A stretch of DNA of 46,068 nt, from assembly GCA_000934385.1 (NCBI GenBank), contig KN880623.1:1-46068 (forward strand), written 5' to 3'. A model generated the notes under the pieces. The model was not told the origin of the DNA. It ran no database searches and worked only from the letters and a program-made list of their open reading frames with translations. The position numbers and the translations under genes were made by a program. Positions within the stretch are counted from its first letter, which is position 1, and every line of letters starts with the position of its first letter. This DNA is from Cylindrobasidium torrendii FP15055 ss-10. Lineage: Eukaryota; Basidiomycota; Agaricomycetes; Agaricales; Physalacriaceae. This document shows positions 21,825 through 31,384 of the stretch, in pieces.

Positions 21825-21948
21825 CAGCTAGCGGTGTATGAAAGTAAACAGGCAATTGTCGCCAACAAGCAGCTTGATGTGGCCCTTCGGGAACACTGAC
21901 TACTAGTAGTAACACCTGCGAGTCTTTATATCACCATTTTAATCAACA
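21825..21948 (+). repeat. Leftover 3' end of an Spt5-like gene at a duplication joint
   Basis: The sequence at 21833-21896 repeats the last codons of the copy A gene (ESKQAIVANKQLDVAL plus a stop) although the local Spt5-like gene already ended at 21601 with its own version. The 3' flank to 21948 also matches copy A. It marks the left edge of the segment copied from, or shared with, 16302 onward. Confidence 0.75.
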
Positions 21949-22053
21949 ATGTTACATGCCCTTTCTACCTCGGCGCGATCGCCTTGCCCGATTCCCGCTC
22001 CGTTTCGATCGTCTCCCCGTACCTCTTTTTTCCCGCCATCAGCTTGTAGACGT

Positions 22054-23118
22054 ATGGCCCTCCCACATTCACCCTTCCTATTCCAACTGGCCCCAAAACG
22101 CATTCTCAGCAAGATTGCCGAGGAATTTGTTCAGTTGTGCACAGACGCCGACGGCACGCTGGACATTCCCGCGCTCCATCCTCTCGCTGTAACCTGTTCG
22201 CAGATGTTGCATCATATTCGCCCATATTACTTCTCAATCCTTCACCTCTCCGACGCATATCCCCCAAGCTCCATGCTTGCAGATTTGGGGACCGACCTTA
22301 GTGGCCTCGCTTATGTGCAGCATGTTATCATCTGCGCACTGTCGGATGCCGCAGAGTGGCAACATTTGCAAGGCCTCACCCAACGGTTTTCGCCGGACAT
22401 ATCTTTAACATTGCAGGATCTTCCTTTGCATCAAGCCGTACCCGCCGCCGTCCGCAGCCTACTGCAGCAGGCGAAGGCACTATCCTTGGACAACTGTCGC
22501 GTCGGACCCACTATCGTTCAATACATCGGGTCTTTACAGCTGAACGCACTTTCCTTTGTGAGCGTCGACTTCACCTGTACCGATGGACCATGGGGACAGC
22601 CTATACCTCTGCCCTCCGTTAAGAAGCTCTGCCTGCTCCCCAACCTTGCAGGCGAACAGGAACTCTATAAGAAAGTTCACGTTGAGCACCCGGAAAACCT
22701 GCAGCACCTCGTCCTATCCGTCGACTGGGCTGGCTTCCCGTCATGGGTGCAGCGGTGCCAAAAGGGCCTTTTGCGTGCATCCCTTATCTTCCGAGGTGAG
22801 CATCGTTTTTCGACTGCCCATTGTTTCCGCTTACACACTCTAGAAACCGGCATTATCGCTTCAACACACCTTCAAGCGTTCCACGTCCTGCAGGACTTGA
22901 CGCTCACGATACCTCGCGAGAGAATCCAATCGCTGGACCTCCGCCTGCCTTCCTCCGTCACATCCTTGTCATTCGCATTCAGAGGGGATATCCCAACCCG
23001 CAGCGACTGGCGTCGCCTGGCCTCAGTTGCGGACGGTCATGCCATCCAACAAGTCGCCTACTCTGTTTTCAACAGCAATTCATTGTATGTGGACCCATGT
23101 CAAGTTAGACCTTCCTGA
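22054..23118 (+). CDS. F-box/LRR-like protein (copy B)
   Basis: A single exon of 354 codons, the same length as the copy at 16529-17593 and roughly 93-95% identical by eye. Differences fall mostly in third codon positions through the conserved N terminus (AEEFVQLCTDADGTLDIPAL), which indicates both copies have been under protein-level selection. The frame is open further upstream to an ATG at 21949, which would add 35 residues, but that extension is not shared with copy A, where a T run differs by two bases. The inferred role is substrate recognition in an SCF-type ubiquitin ligase. The RING gene begins 224 bases downstream, as in copy A. Confidence 0.65.
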   Translation: MALPHSPFLFQLAPKRILSKIAEEFVQLCTDADGTLDIPALHPLAVTCSQMLHHIRPYYFSILHLSDAYPPSSMLADLGTDLSGLAYVQHVIICALSDAAEWQHLQGLTQRFSPDISLTLQDLPLHQAVPAAVRSLLQQAKALSLDNCRVGPTIVQYIGSLQLNALSFVSVDFTCTDGPWGQPIPLPSVKKLCLLPNLAGEQELYKKVHVEHPENLQHLVLSVDWAGFPSWVQRCQKGLLRASLIFRGEHRFSTAHCFRLHTLETGIIASTHLQAFHVLQDLTLTIPRERIQSLDLRLPSSVTSLSFAFRGDIPTRSDWRRLASVADGHAIQQVAYSVFNSNSLYVDPCQVRPS

Positions 23119-23307
23119 CGTGTACCAGTAGCGCGGCAACTAGTTCGCGCATATGCGCCGACATGATTAGGTATGGCCAGGGCCTGTTTTCCTTGGAAGC
23201 GTCCGTCACCAGCATGGACGGGACGAGTGTTGTATATTACCATAAGTAGACCTCCTAGCGCTAGACACATTAGTCTTAGACAAGGCTCCCTTGAGGGGCT
23301 ATATCAG

Positions 23308-23314
23308 TATAAAA
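23308..23314 (+). promoter_or_regulatory. TATA box of RING gene, copy B
   Basis: TATAAAA 29 bases before the ATG at 23343, in the same context as in copy A (17793-17799). Confidence 0.55.
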
Positions 23315-23342
23315 GCTAGACGAGCATCGACATCGAGGCTCA

Positions 23343-24629
23343 ATGCGTCAATCAACTCTTCCTTTCACCGTCACACACCCTTCGTCCAAACGTTCGCGGC
23401 CGCCAAAAACAATTCCCACTCTCTCAACACGCGCTCGACAACCCGCCGGCATAGTATATGGGCATAGCGTCGACATTTCTTCTCAAACCTGGCAGATAAC
23501 ATATGACACTCTCTGTCGTCAGGGCAAACTTCCAGAACGTCGAGTTCACAGCGCGGGGATGGGTGCCCCCCTCTTGATACTATGCTCCTTCGACTGGTAC
23601 GCCGCCCTCCAAACAGCAAGTTCACTCGCTGACAGCAGTAGTGCTTTACAATACGGTCCCGCCGCGACACAATCTCGCGAACAGCAATGGGCCCTTGCTC
23701 ATCGCCTTGGACTTGACCCTCCTATCGAGGTACATGCCTCTACTCCCACTCACCCAGGCTCACCCCCACCAGGTGCTCGTTCTAGTAACAGCTGTTAACC
23801 TCCGCACAGTACCGTTATATACACGTAGCCTATGGCAGGACTTACTATAGAGAATCAATTTTCCAAACCCATTCATCTCAAATTGATCGAGGTCATGCCG
23901 TCTCCCTTGACTGCATTTTTCCCGCTTCCCATCATGAACGCCCCTGCCGGCAGCGACAGTGAAGTCGAAGAGCTAACTCCCTCCACGTATAGACTGGCAT
24001 GTCCTCATACCCTCGCTCGAGCCCCGCACTCACCAGGCCCAGCTCACCTCGCTTAAGGAGACAAATGCTTCTCTCCAAAGGCTCGTGAATCATCACCAGC
24101 ATAAATTTGAGCAGGTGCGCCATTTCGTCGCCTCATGTTCAATACTCACAAGGCGCAGTTGCGCGCAACGACCAGCATCAGCCTATACGAGGTATCCCCC
24201 TCCTCACAGTACACGCACCCCGGCTCACTTTATCCAGTACAAGCGGATTAAAGACCTTGTGATTTGCTTGGGATGTGACCAGCCCAACTACCAGCCTTAC
24301 AGGTAATTACGCAGTTTCTCAATGTTCAACCCTGACCACTCCCCAGACTGCACCGGTGTGGTCATACCCTTTGTATTCATTGTCTGGTGTTTTTCTTCAT
24401 GGAGCAGCAAGATGCCAATGCAAAACATCCCAAGCGTTCAAGGCATGGTCCATCTCATCCTACATCTCCATCGGTCACCTGCCCTTTTTGCGACGACGAA
24501 GTCTTGGAGCCCCCCGCTCTACAGAAAGGACTGATGGGCATTACCGAGATTATACATGGCAGACACACCCCGGAGCAGCGAGAGGCAGCATGGTCACAAG
24601 CCCTTAAAAAATACATTGCGCGCCAGTAA
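23343..24629 (+). CDS. RING finger (C3HC4) protein, copy B
   Basis: Supported exons: 23343-23596, 23642-23729, 24037-24114 (coiled coil, AQLTSLKETNASLQRLVNHH), 24153-24191, 24238-24302 and 24347-24629. One or more exons between 23810 and 24036 could not be fixed because the reading frame must change there, and both an acidic frame (GSDSEVEEL) and a second frame are plausible. The RING is built across an intron: CLGCDQPNYQPYR plus LHRCGHTLCIHCL, then a 32-residue loop, then CPFCDD, matching C3HC4 spacing with a long loop between cysteines 6 and 7. The tail HTPEQREAAWSQALKKYIAR is helical. The expected activity is an E3 ubiquitin ligase. Comparison with copy A shows mainly synonymous change in exons and more change in introns, which supports the splice model. 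Confidence 0.75.
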
Positions 24630-24813
24630 AGTTATCATACGTTGTACGGTCCGGCCATGGATATATTCTGAGCGCTACAGCACCGCTCCTTCGATGAACA
24701 TCTGTAGTCCGGAACATACAATATGAACCGAGTCAATTAATTAAGAGACGTAGGCACAGGAATTAATAATAGGCTGCCAAGCGACACACGTGCTACCATT
24801 CACAATTCATTGA

Positions 24814-26163
24814 CTAAAACGCCCAGCGCTTCGCAGTGAACGCCTCGCACCCCTCTGCGACAACGTCAATCTCTACTATCCTAGATCCTGCGTGAAGTTT
24901 CGTCCTCAGCTGGGTGAATGCACTAGCACGACAAAGGCCTGAGCCAGGGCTCACGAACAATCTTATGCGCACACGCTCCAGGTTGCCGAAATAACACGGA
25001 GCCAGGGCATCCGCGATACCGGACCATTTCGCCACGAGGTCTCGTGGGTCCATTCGGAAGGCCGCTATATTGACAACAACGTCAAGGAGTGCCGATGAGT
25101 CGCCGGCAAGGAGCCAGTCATAAAACTCCTCCAGGCCCGCGGCATTAAGCACAACGTGCAGCTTTTGGAGGACGGGCAGATCTTCAAGCTCGAATGGCGG
25201 GTCGTACGCTCCTGTCTTGGATCAGCTTTTGCTACGTAGCATAATTGTATGCTCACCGTCATTTTCATACGCAAAAAACTCCATGTTACAACCTATCTCC
25301 CTCGCAGTAGCGCGCGACAATGAGAGACCAGGGCAGTTGAAGACTGACATGCCCTTCAAGAGCACCCCGCGTAGGATCTCCATGAAAGGGTCGCCACGGG
25401 ATGTGATGGTGGATAAATTGCGCAGAGCAATTGTTATGGCCTGAGGGTCGGCGGAGATAACATGCGGGCGACTATCTGCCAACGGCCAGAAGAGGATGTC
25501 GTCTAGAACGAGTTTACCACCTTCGGCCAGTTGAGGCAACAAAGACCATATTCCCTTGCGCGTCAGGCAGCACTCCACCAGGGCGACCGAGCGTAATAGC
25601 GTAGACCCCTTGACTCTCCTCGCGCTGGCGTCCGTCAACCCTCCCTTGACGAGCACAAGGTTCTCCATGGGACAGGGACACTGGCGTGCGATGGAGTTGT
25701 ACAAGGTACCGACACCCTTCGGCATCCTTGGGTGGTATCCGAATGTGCGCAAGACGACAGTCCGCACCATATCCTTGTACTTCGGGTGCGCGCTGAAGAG
25801 TTGGATGTACGAGGCATCGATCGAAAGAGTCGGGGGGTCACAATCGAGGACGGCGACCGCGAAGAGGTGTGGCAGGACTAAAACCCTCCAGTCTGTGCAT
25901 ACGAGGGCTAGGCGCAGCAACATTCTGAGGTAGCCCTTCCCGGCATTGACCGTACATCCTGTGTGCGGCAAGTTGAGCCAAGGGCTTCGTCCATTTTCTT
26001 TTACCGCGCACTTGACGATGAGCTCTTGGAGTTCATAAGGGAAGTGGCGTCCAGTGGCTGAAATGCTCGTTGTCTGCACAGGTGGTGCCACCTCTTTAGA
26101 GTGCGTCGTGTCGTCGAAGGAGAGGACCATCGGCGACATCGATTTTTCGGCGGGGGTCAACAT
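24814..26163 (-). CDS. F-box-like protein
   Basis: Two exons, 26163-25257 and 25211-24814, joined by a 45 bp intron (GTGAGC donor), give 434 residues. After a variable N terminus, HFPYELQELIVKCAV and later LRLALVCTDWRVLVLPHLFA are the two halves of a basidiomycete F-box-like motif. The remainder is leucine-rich and repeat-like (ENLVLVKGGLTD, LLRSVALVECCLTRKGIWSL). After the intron come YDPPFELEDLPVLQKLHVVL and a C-terminal block ending in IVEIDVVAEG. The same intron position and PPF-x-L motif appear in the gene at 42770-43851, and the C-terminal block matches a fragment at 28088-28357, so a family is spread through this window. The start could also be the ATG at 26139. Confidence 0.7.
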
Positions 26164-26574
26164 CTGGTGGGAGGGAGACGTCTCACGGACACAAAAGTTT
26201 TTACACGCAGTATGTATACATCCGCTCGTAGGGGCTACTTTAAGAATGTATTCGTTTGGGGACCTACACAGGGCCCCTAGTACGCCGTACAATACACCAC
26301 CTATGAATATTTCCCACCCCCAACCGCACATCGTGCGCCCCCGACCACACCCATCTCCGCCGACAAGCGGGCTTACCTAATCGCCTTTCCTTTTACGGCC
26401 GTCGCGTGTGACACAATGTCTTGCTCTCTGCCGGTCCCCCTATGGTCTTCGCGCGTGACACAATGTCTCGCAGTTTGCCGGGGGCCCAGACCCAACGACG
26501 GCCTCGCAGCACAATCCCAGTCATCTTTATTTTCACCAAAGGGTTGCCTATCTCTCCATCCCCCAACCCGCCCA

Positions 26575-27835
26575 ATGTCGGCCCACCAGGTCATATTGCT
26601 ATCGCCCTCTCCTCATGTGCCGTCCTTTGGTCCTCTTCCGACTTTACCGTTCACTCGAGGACGGCTGCGAGCGTTCGCGAGGTTTTTTGCCAGCCTCCCG
26701 GCCGAAGTGAAGCGCGAAATCATTATATGGGCAATCAACATCCTTTGGGACGCCCTGGAGTCTGCCAACCAAGGCGACGTCCTTCAAGTCCGCACTGTTG
26801 AGGCCGTGTACCAATTCGTCGGCGCATTCAACAAGGAATATCTGGACCTTTTTCGCCGCATCGTCCTTCGACATGTCTCCTTCCTCGATGTCCCCCGCGC
26901 TTTCGCATTCCTTCAATCCGTCTCCGACACTCCGGGCATCGCCTTGGCCGTCACCACGGTGGAGCTTCGTGGGCAGGGCATGGGCAGACGTATCGATTGG
27001 ACCATGCTCATTGAGGCTCGTCCATACATGCGATGACTCCAAGACTTGGAGTTTGTTGATATAGACGTAGAGGAGGCAAACATCACTCCACTCGTCAAGG
27101 GATTATACCACGTCGGCTTCAGGCGATGCTCCCTCTCTCTACAACACCTCAGCGTAGCCCTGAGGAGTGTCACATCCTTGTCAGCCCAGTTCAACGACTA
27201 CGCTGGGGGCAATACCCCACTCCATGGCCCTCTTCGACTGGATGCCCTCATCCTACACGCCAAGTCGGCGCAGGAAAGCTCGTTATATTCCGCCATTCTC
27301 TCACGCGTCGAAGTGACCAACCTCCTCTGTCTCCGTGGTATCACGAAGGGGTGGCAAATACACAAGAGCGCCTCGAGAGTGAAGCGCGTCATCTGCCTGT
27401 ATGGCCTTCGTGAGTTACATATGACCGCATAGCCTTTTCAGCGCCTAACATCCAACAGCACGCTCCTTCGACAACCTCACAGTTACCGGGAACCTCACGC
27501 TTGGCGTATCAGATACTTGTCTGCAGGACATTCTGCACGTTATACCCACCGACTTCGACGGCAGGCTCATGATTGTCGTCGATGTGACGTTTGGCACCAT
27601 GCCTGAACACTTCTATCCTCTTTGGCAAGTTTTGCACCGCTGTACACGGGCCCTAACTATCCGTGTTGCCTTCCTTCTCCGCGTGCGCACCCCCGAACAA
27701 TCAGCTGAAGAAGAACGCCTCCGCATTCGCCCTCGCTTACGGACCTCCAACGTCAATGAAGATTCCACTTTGTGTAAGCGTGCTATCGTTGAGATCCACG
27801 ACAGACGACGTCTACCCCGTTATATAAGTGAATAG
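26575..27835 (+). pseudogene. F-box-like/LRR gene with internal stop
   Basis: Exons 26575-27409 and 27459-27835 close in phase across a 49 bp intron (GTGAGT donor, CCAACAG acceptor) and would give about 403 residues. SLPAEVKREIIIWAINILWD is the F-box-like start and EYLDLFRRIVLRHVSFLDV its second half. LRR-like segments follow. The frame is broken only by TGA at 27034-27036. The context CGA TGA suggests an original CGA CGA arginine pair changed by one C-to-T step at a CpG site. Everything downstream stays in the same frame, so the loss looks recent, or the base is an error. It is divergent to the F-box-like gene at 24814-26163, with a shared 0.4 kb promoter region. Confidence 0.6.
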
Positions 27836-28087
27836 GTATAGCCCCATTAAAGTACTATCTAAAAGCCCTAGTTAGCGTGGAGCCTTCGTGTACCCTCTAC
27901 CTGTACTTGCCCATAATGGATCGTATCGACCAACACCAGGAGGCCTTAGGTTTCTGCCGCCCCCAGTTGGCCATGAACTTGAACATCGAGCTCCGGAATT
28001 GGCGCGGACGTCACTTAATAACCAGTCGCGTTATTTTGAACCTTTCATTGAACAGCAGTACATAACATGAGTTACCAAGGTAATTGA

Positions 28088-28357
28088 CTAAGTTAACCAC
28101 CGCGCATAGCAGAATCCCTTCAACCCTTCAGCGACCACGTCAATCTCGACGTTGGATAGTTCGGCCTTCAGCGTATATTTGATATCTGCGAGCTGTATGG
28201 CCGAAGATGTACCCGTTCCCGGCGCGACAAACCACCTGCATCGCAGCACGGTAAGCCTCGTAAAGCATCCGCGCGTCAACGCCGCCGCCAGCGCATGCCA
28301 TGCAGTCAAGTCCCTTTGTCTGTTCACGGAGAAAGCGCCGAAATTGATAGAAATCAC
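28088..28357 (-). pseudogene. C-terminal fragment of an F-box-like gene
   Basis: This 89-codon reverse frame ends with a block (VEIDVVAEGLKGFCYARW plus stop) that aligns with the end of the protein at 24814-26163 (VEIDVVAEGCEAFTAKRW). Upstream, FVAPGTGTSSA aligns with FVSPGSGLCRA. No F-box or repeat part is found in front of it. It is a detached 3' end of a family member. Confidence 0.6.
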
Positions 28358-28663
28358 CCGTACAGAAGACGTGTTTGCAGGCCATTCTGTACTTTCTGAG
28401 GGTCATTCAGTGTTTACTGGCTCAAAGGTGTTTCCAAGTCCAAGTGAATATATACTGTCCAAAAACACACTCAGTCAGTGCCAATTTGGAAATGACCTCC
28501 AATTTCTTGTTGTTCTTGGTTTAAACCTATTAATGAATCATTTTTACATCCATCAAAAGGATTAGATCCCGGTAGGGTCTCCCAAACGGTCAGAAATTCC
28601 CACGGGTCTCAAAGGATTGCCCGACGCCGGGATTTCGACTCCGCTGATGTCATCACTTTAATT

Positions 28664-28730
28664 GCGCGCCGCCGCCCCGTTTTTGGCGTCGCCGCCGCCC
28701 CGTTTTTGGCGTCGCCGCCGCTTTTTATTT
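28664..28730 (+). repeat. 23-bp GC/T-rich tandem repeat
   Basis: About two and a half copies of a 23-base unit, GCCGCCGCCCCGTTTTTGGC plus GTC, with the last copy diverging into T-rich sequence. Confidence 0.7.
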
Positions 28731-28827
28731 TCCGAAAATTAGCATCGACAGTCGCATTCATTCAGCGATTAATCTAGGCCTGCGTATTTACTGATACCTT
28801 TCAAATGGGAACATGGTCTTGGGCCAT

Positions 28828-29290
28828 CCCGACGCGTTGGGCGCGCCTGGCGGGATTTTCCGATTCAAATAGCCTGTGGCACACGGTTTGACAAAGCTAT
28901 TGTCGTTGCGCGTACGCTTGGAAATGCGCATTTGCTGAGAGCGCCCCTTTGATGCCGTTCCCGACGCATCCGGCGCGTATGGCGGGACTTTCTGGTTCAG
29001 GTGGCTTGTTGCACACGGTTTGACAAGCCATTGCCCTCACGAACGCTCGGAAACGTGTGTTTGTTGAGAACATTCCGCGACGACGTTTCTGACGCGCTCG
29101 GCGCGTATGGCAGGATTTTTTATGCTCCGCATCTTCGTATGTGTAGTATCGACGAGCCTCTACTCCCACGCAACTATCGTCGCGTCAGGAGATGCGCAAC
29201 GCGTCGAGCACATATGGCGCAATTTTCTGATGTTCCCCAGCTCCGTGTTTGCAGCCTCGACAAGCCTATGGTTCATGCATAAGCATCGTT
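28828..29290 (+). repeat. Degenerate tandem array of about 130-bp units
   Basis: Four diverged units start near 28828, 28960, 29088 and 29197. Landmarks recur in order: GACGCG-x-T-GGCGCG-x-x-TGGC, then GGATTTTC, then CACACGGTTTGACAA-x-C-x-ATT, then GCTTGGAAA-x-G and TTTG-x-TGAGA. No coding frame is shared between units. It is a minisatellite-like array next to the fragmentary F-box-like gene. Confidence 0.65.
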
Positions 29291-29570
29291 GACGACTTGG
29301 GCGTTCCTGCTGTCGCATCTCGTCACTCCTGCATTCACCCCTCAATGCAACTTCGCATTCAGCCGTACACTGTTTGATACACTGCTGTCAGCACGCGGTC
29401 ATTGGGTATACGCTCATCGTTACCTATTGTTCACTCACACCATACAAGCGACAACGACGGCGTGTATTCATCGACAAGTCTACAAAAAATGGTACCTCGA
29501 AGTAAATAAGACATCACGAAAGATATAAGTATATAGAGCAACAAGATAACACGATGGTGAAAACATATAT

Positions 29571-30624
29571 CTAATTGAGCACACTAAAGTCAGTGCCATA
29601 CGGGTAGTCGGAATCAGACATGCCCTCGTCATCCGACTCTGAAATGCGCTGCTTGTGTGCCACAGCCATCGGCGACGATGGTGGGGACGAGTATGTCGGC
29701 ATCGAAGACTCCAAGGGAGAAGGAGAGAAGGAGATCGAGACGGGGGATGAAAGCGGGGACGACAGTGCTTCGGATGGGGAAGATGTGTCCATGGCATTGG
29801 AGGACGACGCGGCGGCGGCAGACGGCGGGATGGCAATCTTCAGAGCGACAGGCTTCGCCTTCAGCCGGAGGGCGGAGGAGTGGGACGACGCCTTGATCGC
29901 ATCCTGCTTGTCGCGACGAGTCGAAGTGGACATGGAAGCCTTCTTGCGAAATAGGGCGGCGCCGGGGGGAAGGTCCTTCTTGACGCGGGGTGGGGGGATC
30001 TCATTCTTCGAGCGAGGAAGCCTTGGAGGCTTGTCGGGGAAGGTATAGCCTGGGCCAATGTCGAGGAGGTCCAAGTCTTCGGCAGACAGTCCAACGCCTG
30101 TAGATTTGGGGTGTGCATCGGCGTCCACTGGCGGAGAGTATGGACGAGGGAGGGGGCGTGGCTGAGAGGCGTATATGTCGACTTGGTCCGGCGACAAGAG
30201 GCGATATTCCCCTTCGACAAAGACAGTCGATCGGCGGAGAATAGCCCATTCGACCAGCGGATAGAAGAACTGCTGTAATAAATGAGTATCGTATTTCGAA
30301 GATAAACTGTTGAAACACACCGTGAAGCGGGCAATGCGACGCGCCTCGGCGTCCTTCTCCGACTCCCATACGCGGCGCGCCATCACATATGTCATGTCGA
30401 GATGGAATTTGGTGTTCGTCTTGAACCTCTCAATGTCGTGCGCGCTGAGAAAATACTGCCCGGAAAAGTACGCCTGGCTGTATTCCATGGCCAGGTTGTG
30501 AAGAGGATGGTTTACGGGAACCTGGACCAGTGGTTAGGTACCCGACGGCGCGCTGGATATAGCCACTCACCCCAGTAGGACGAATCGGCCCGGTAATCGC
30601 GAAGTTCGGGGTGCCACTCGACAT
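29571..30624 (-). CDS. Hypothetical protein with Ser/Pro-rich tail
   Basis: Exons 30624-30571, 30521-30321 and 30272-29571 close in frame and give 318 residues. The first 110 residues look folded (YFSGQYFLSAHDIERFKTNT, then MARRVWESEKDAEARRIARF and FYPLVEWAILRRS). The rest is disordered: Pro-rich, then basic (KKASMSTSTRRDKQDAIKAS), then a Ser/Pro-rich stretch and an acidic end (SESDDEGMSDSDYPYG). The basic patch could be a nuclear localisation signal. I do not recognise the family. It is divergent from the gene at 31385, with 0.76 kb between. Confidence 0.7.
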
Positions 30625-31335
30625 AGTGATGGGCGGGCAGGAGCGACGACGAGGAGATTTTTTTGCTGGTCGTTTATCTTGCTGGTAATTGACCAGGAAG
30701 CATGCGCGCGTCCATAACTGTACAGTTTAACAAAGCATTATTACCCACGGGAATTTCGGACTGGACTTACCAACCTAGATACCGGCGAAGCGCGCCAGAG
30801 CATCTTCTGACTTGATTTTACGACCGACAAAGTCCATTTAACAGCATGCTTATCTCTATGTACCAAGAGACTTGTCGAGAGAAATCCTTTGTTCAATATC
30901 CAAGCAGAAAGAAATTATTATAGTCTTTATTCTCAGCGTTGCACAGGAGCCACGCCATTGTGGTTGTCAGTGATAGTAGGAGCACTCAGCGTTAGTAGAA
31001 CAAGTCGCAGTAACACCATGATTGTCAAGCGACAGCGCTTCGCATTTCATTTCCCCGCAACGGTTACTCAACATCTATTTAGCACGGGCAAAATCACTGG
31101 CTGTTTACGAGTCGCACTGGGCCACTGAGCATGAGAGATGATAATTATTATATTCCAACTTGCGAGTATCTACTTCATCTGTTTCTACCACTCGAACGCG
31201 CAGCTCTGTGCTGAGGTTGGTACCTCCGTGTGATGTCCGGCGTCCGCCGATGATTTGTAATCGATGATCTTCCTTCACGTCCCGGCTTCCTTCTTCCTCC
31301 CACCTGTGCTGACATCCAATCGCCGAGTCTCGAAG
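30625..31335. other. Divergent promoter region
   Basis: About 0.7 kb between two divergent genes. No gene seen. Short open frames lack splice or family support. Confidence 0.5.
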
Positions 31336-31342
31336 TATAAAA
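31336..31342 (+). promoter_or_regulatory. TATA box
   Basis: TATAAAA 43 bases before the ATG at 31385, in the sequence AAGTATAAAAGC. Confidence 0.5.
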
Positions 31343-31384
31343 GCATCTTCGAAATGGGCTCATTACCTTACGCTTTGCTTCGCC

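Larger units (their letters stand above)
21825..24629 (+). repeat. Segmental duplication, copy B
   Basis: Second copy of the segment at 16302-19077, complete through the RING gene. It carries intact versions of the F-box/LRR-like gene and the RING gene in the same order and spacing. Confidence 0.85.
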
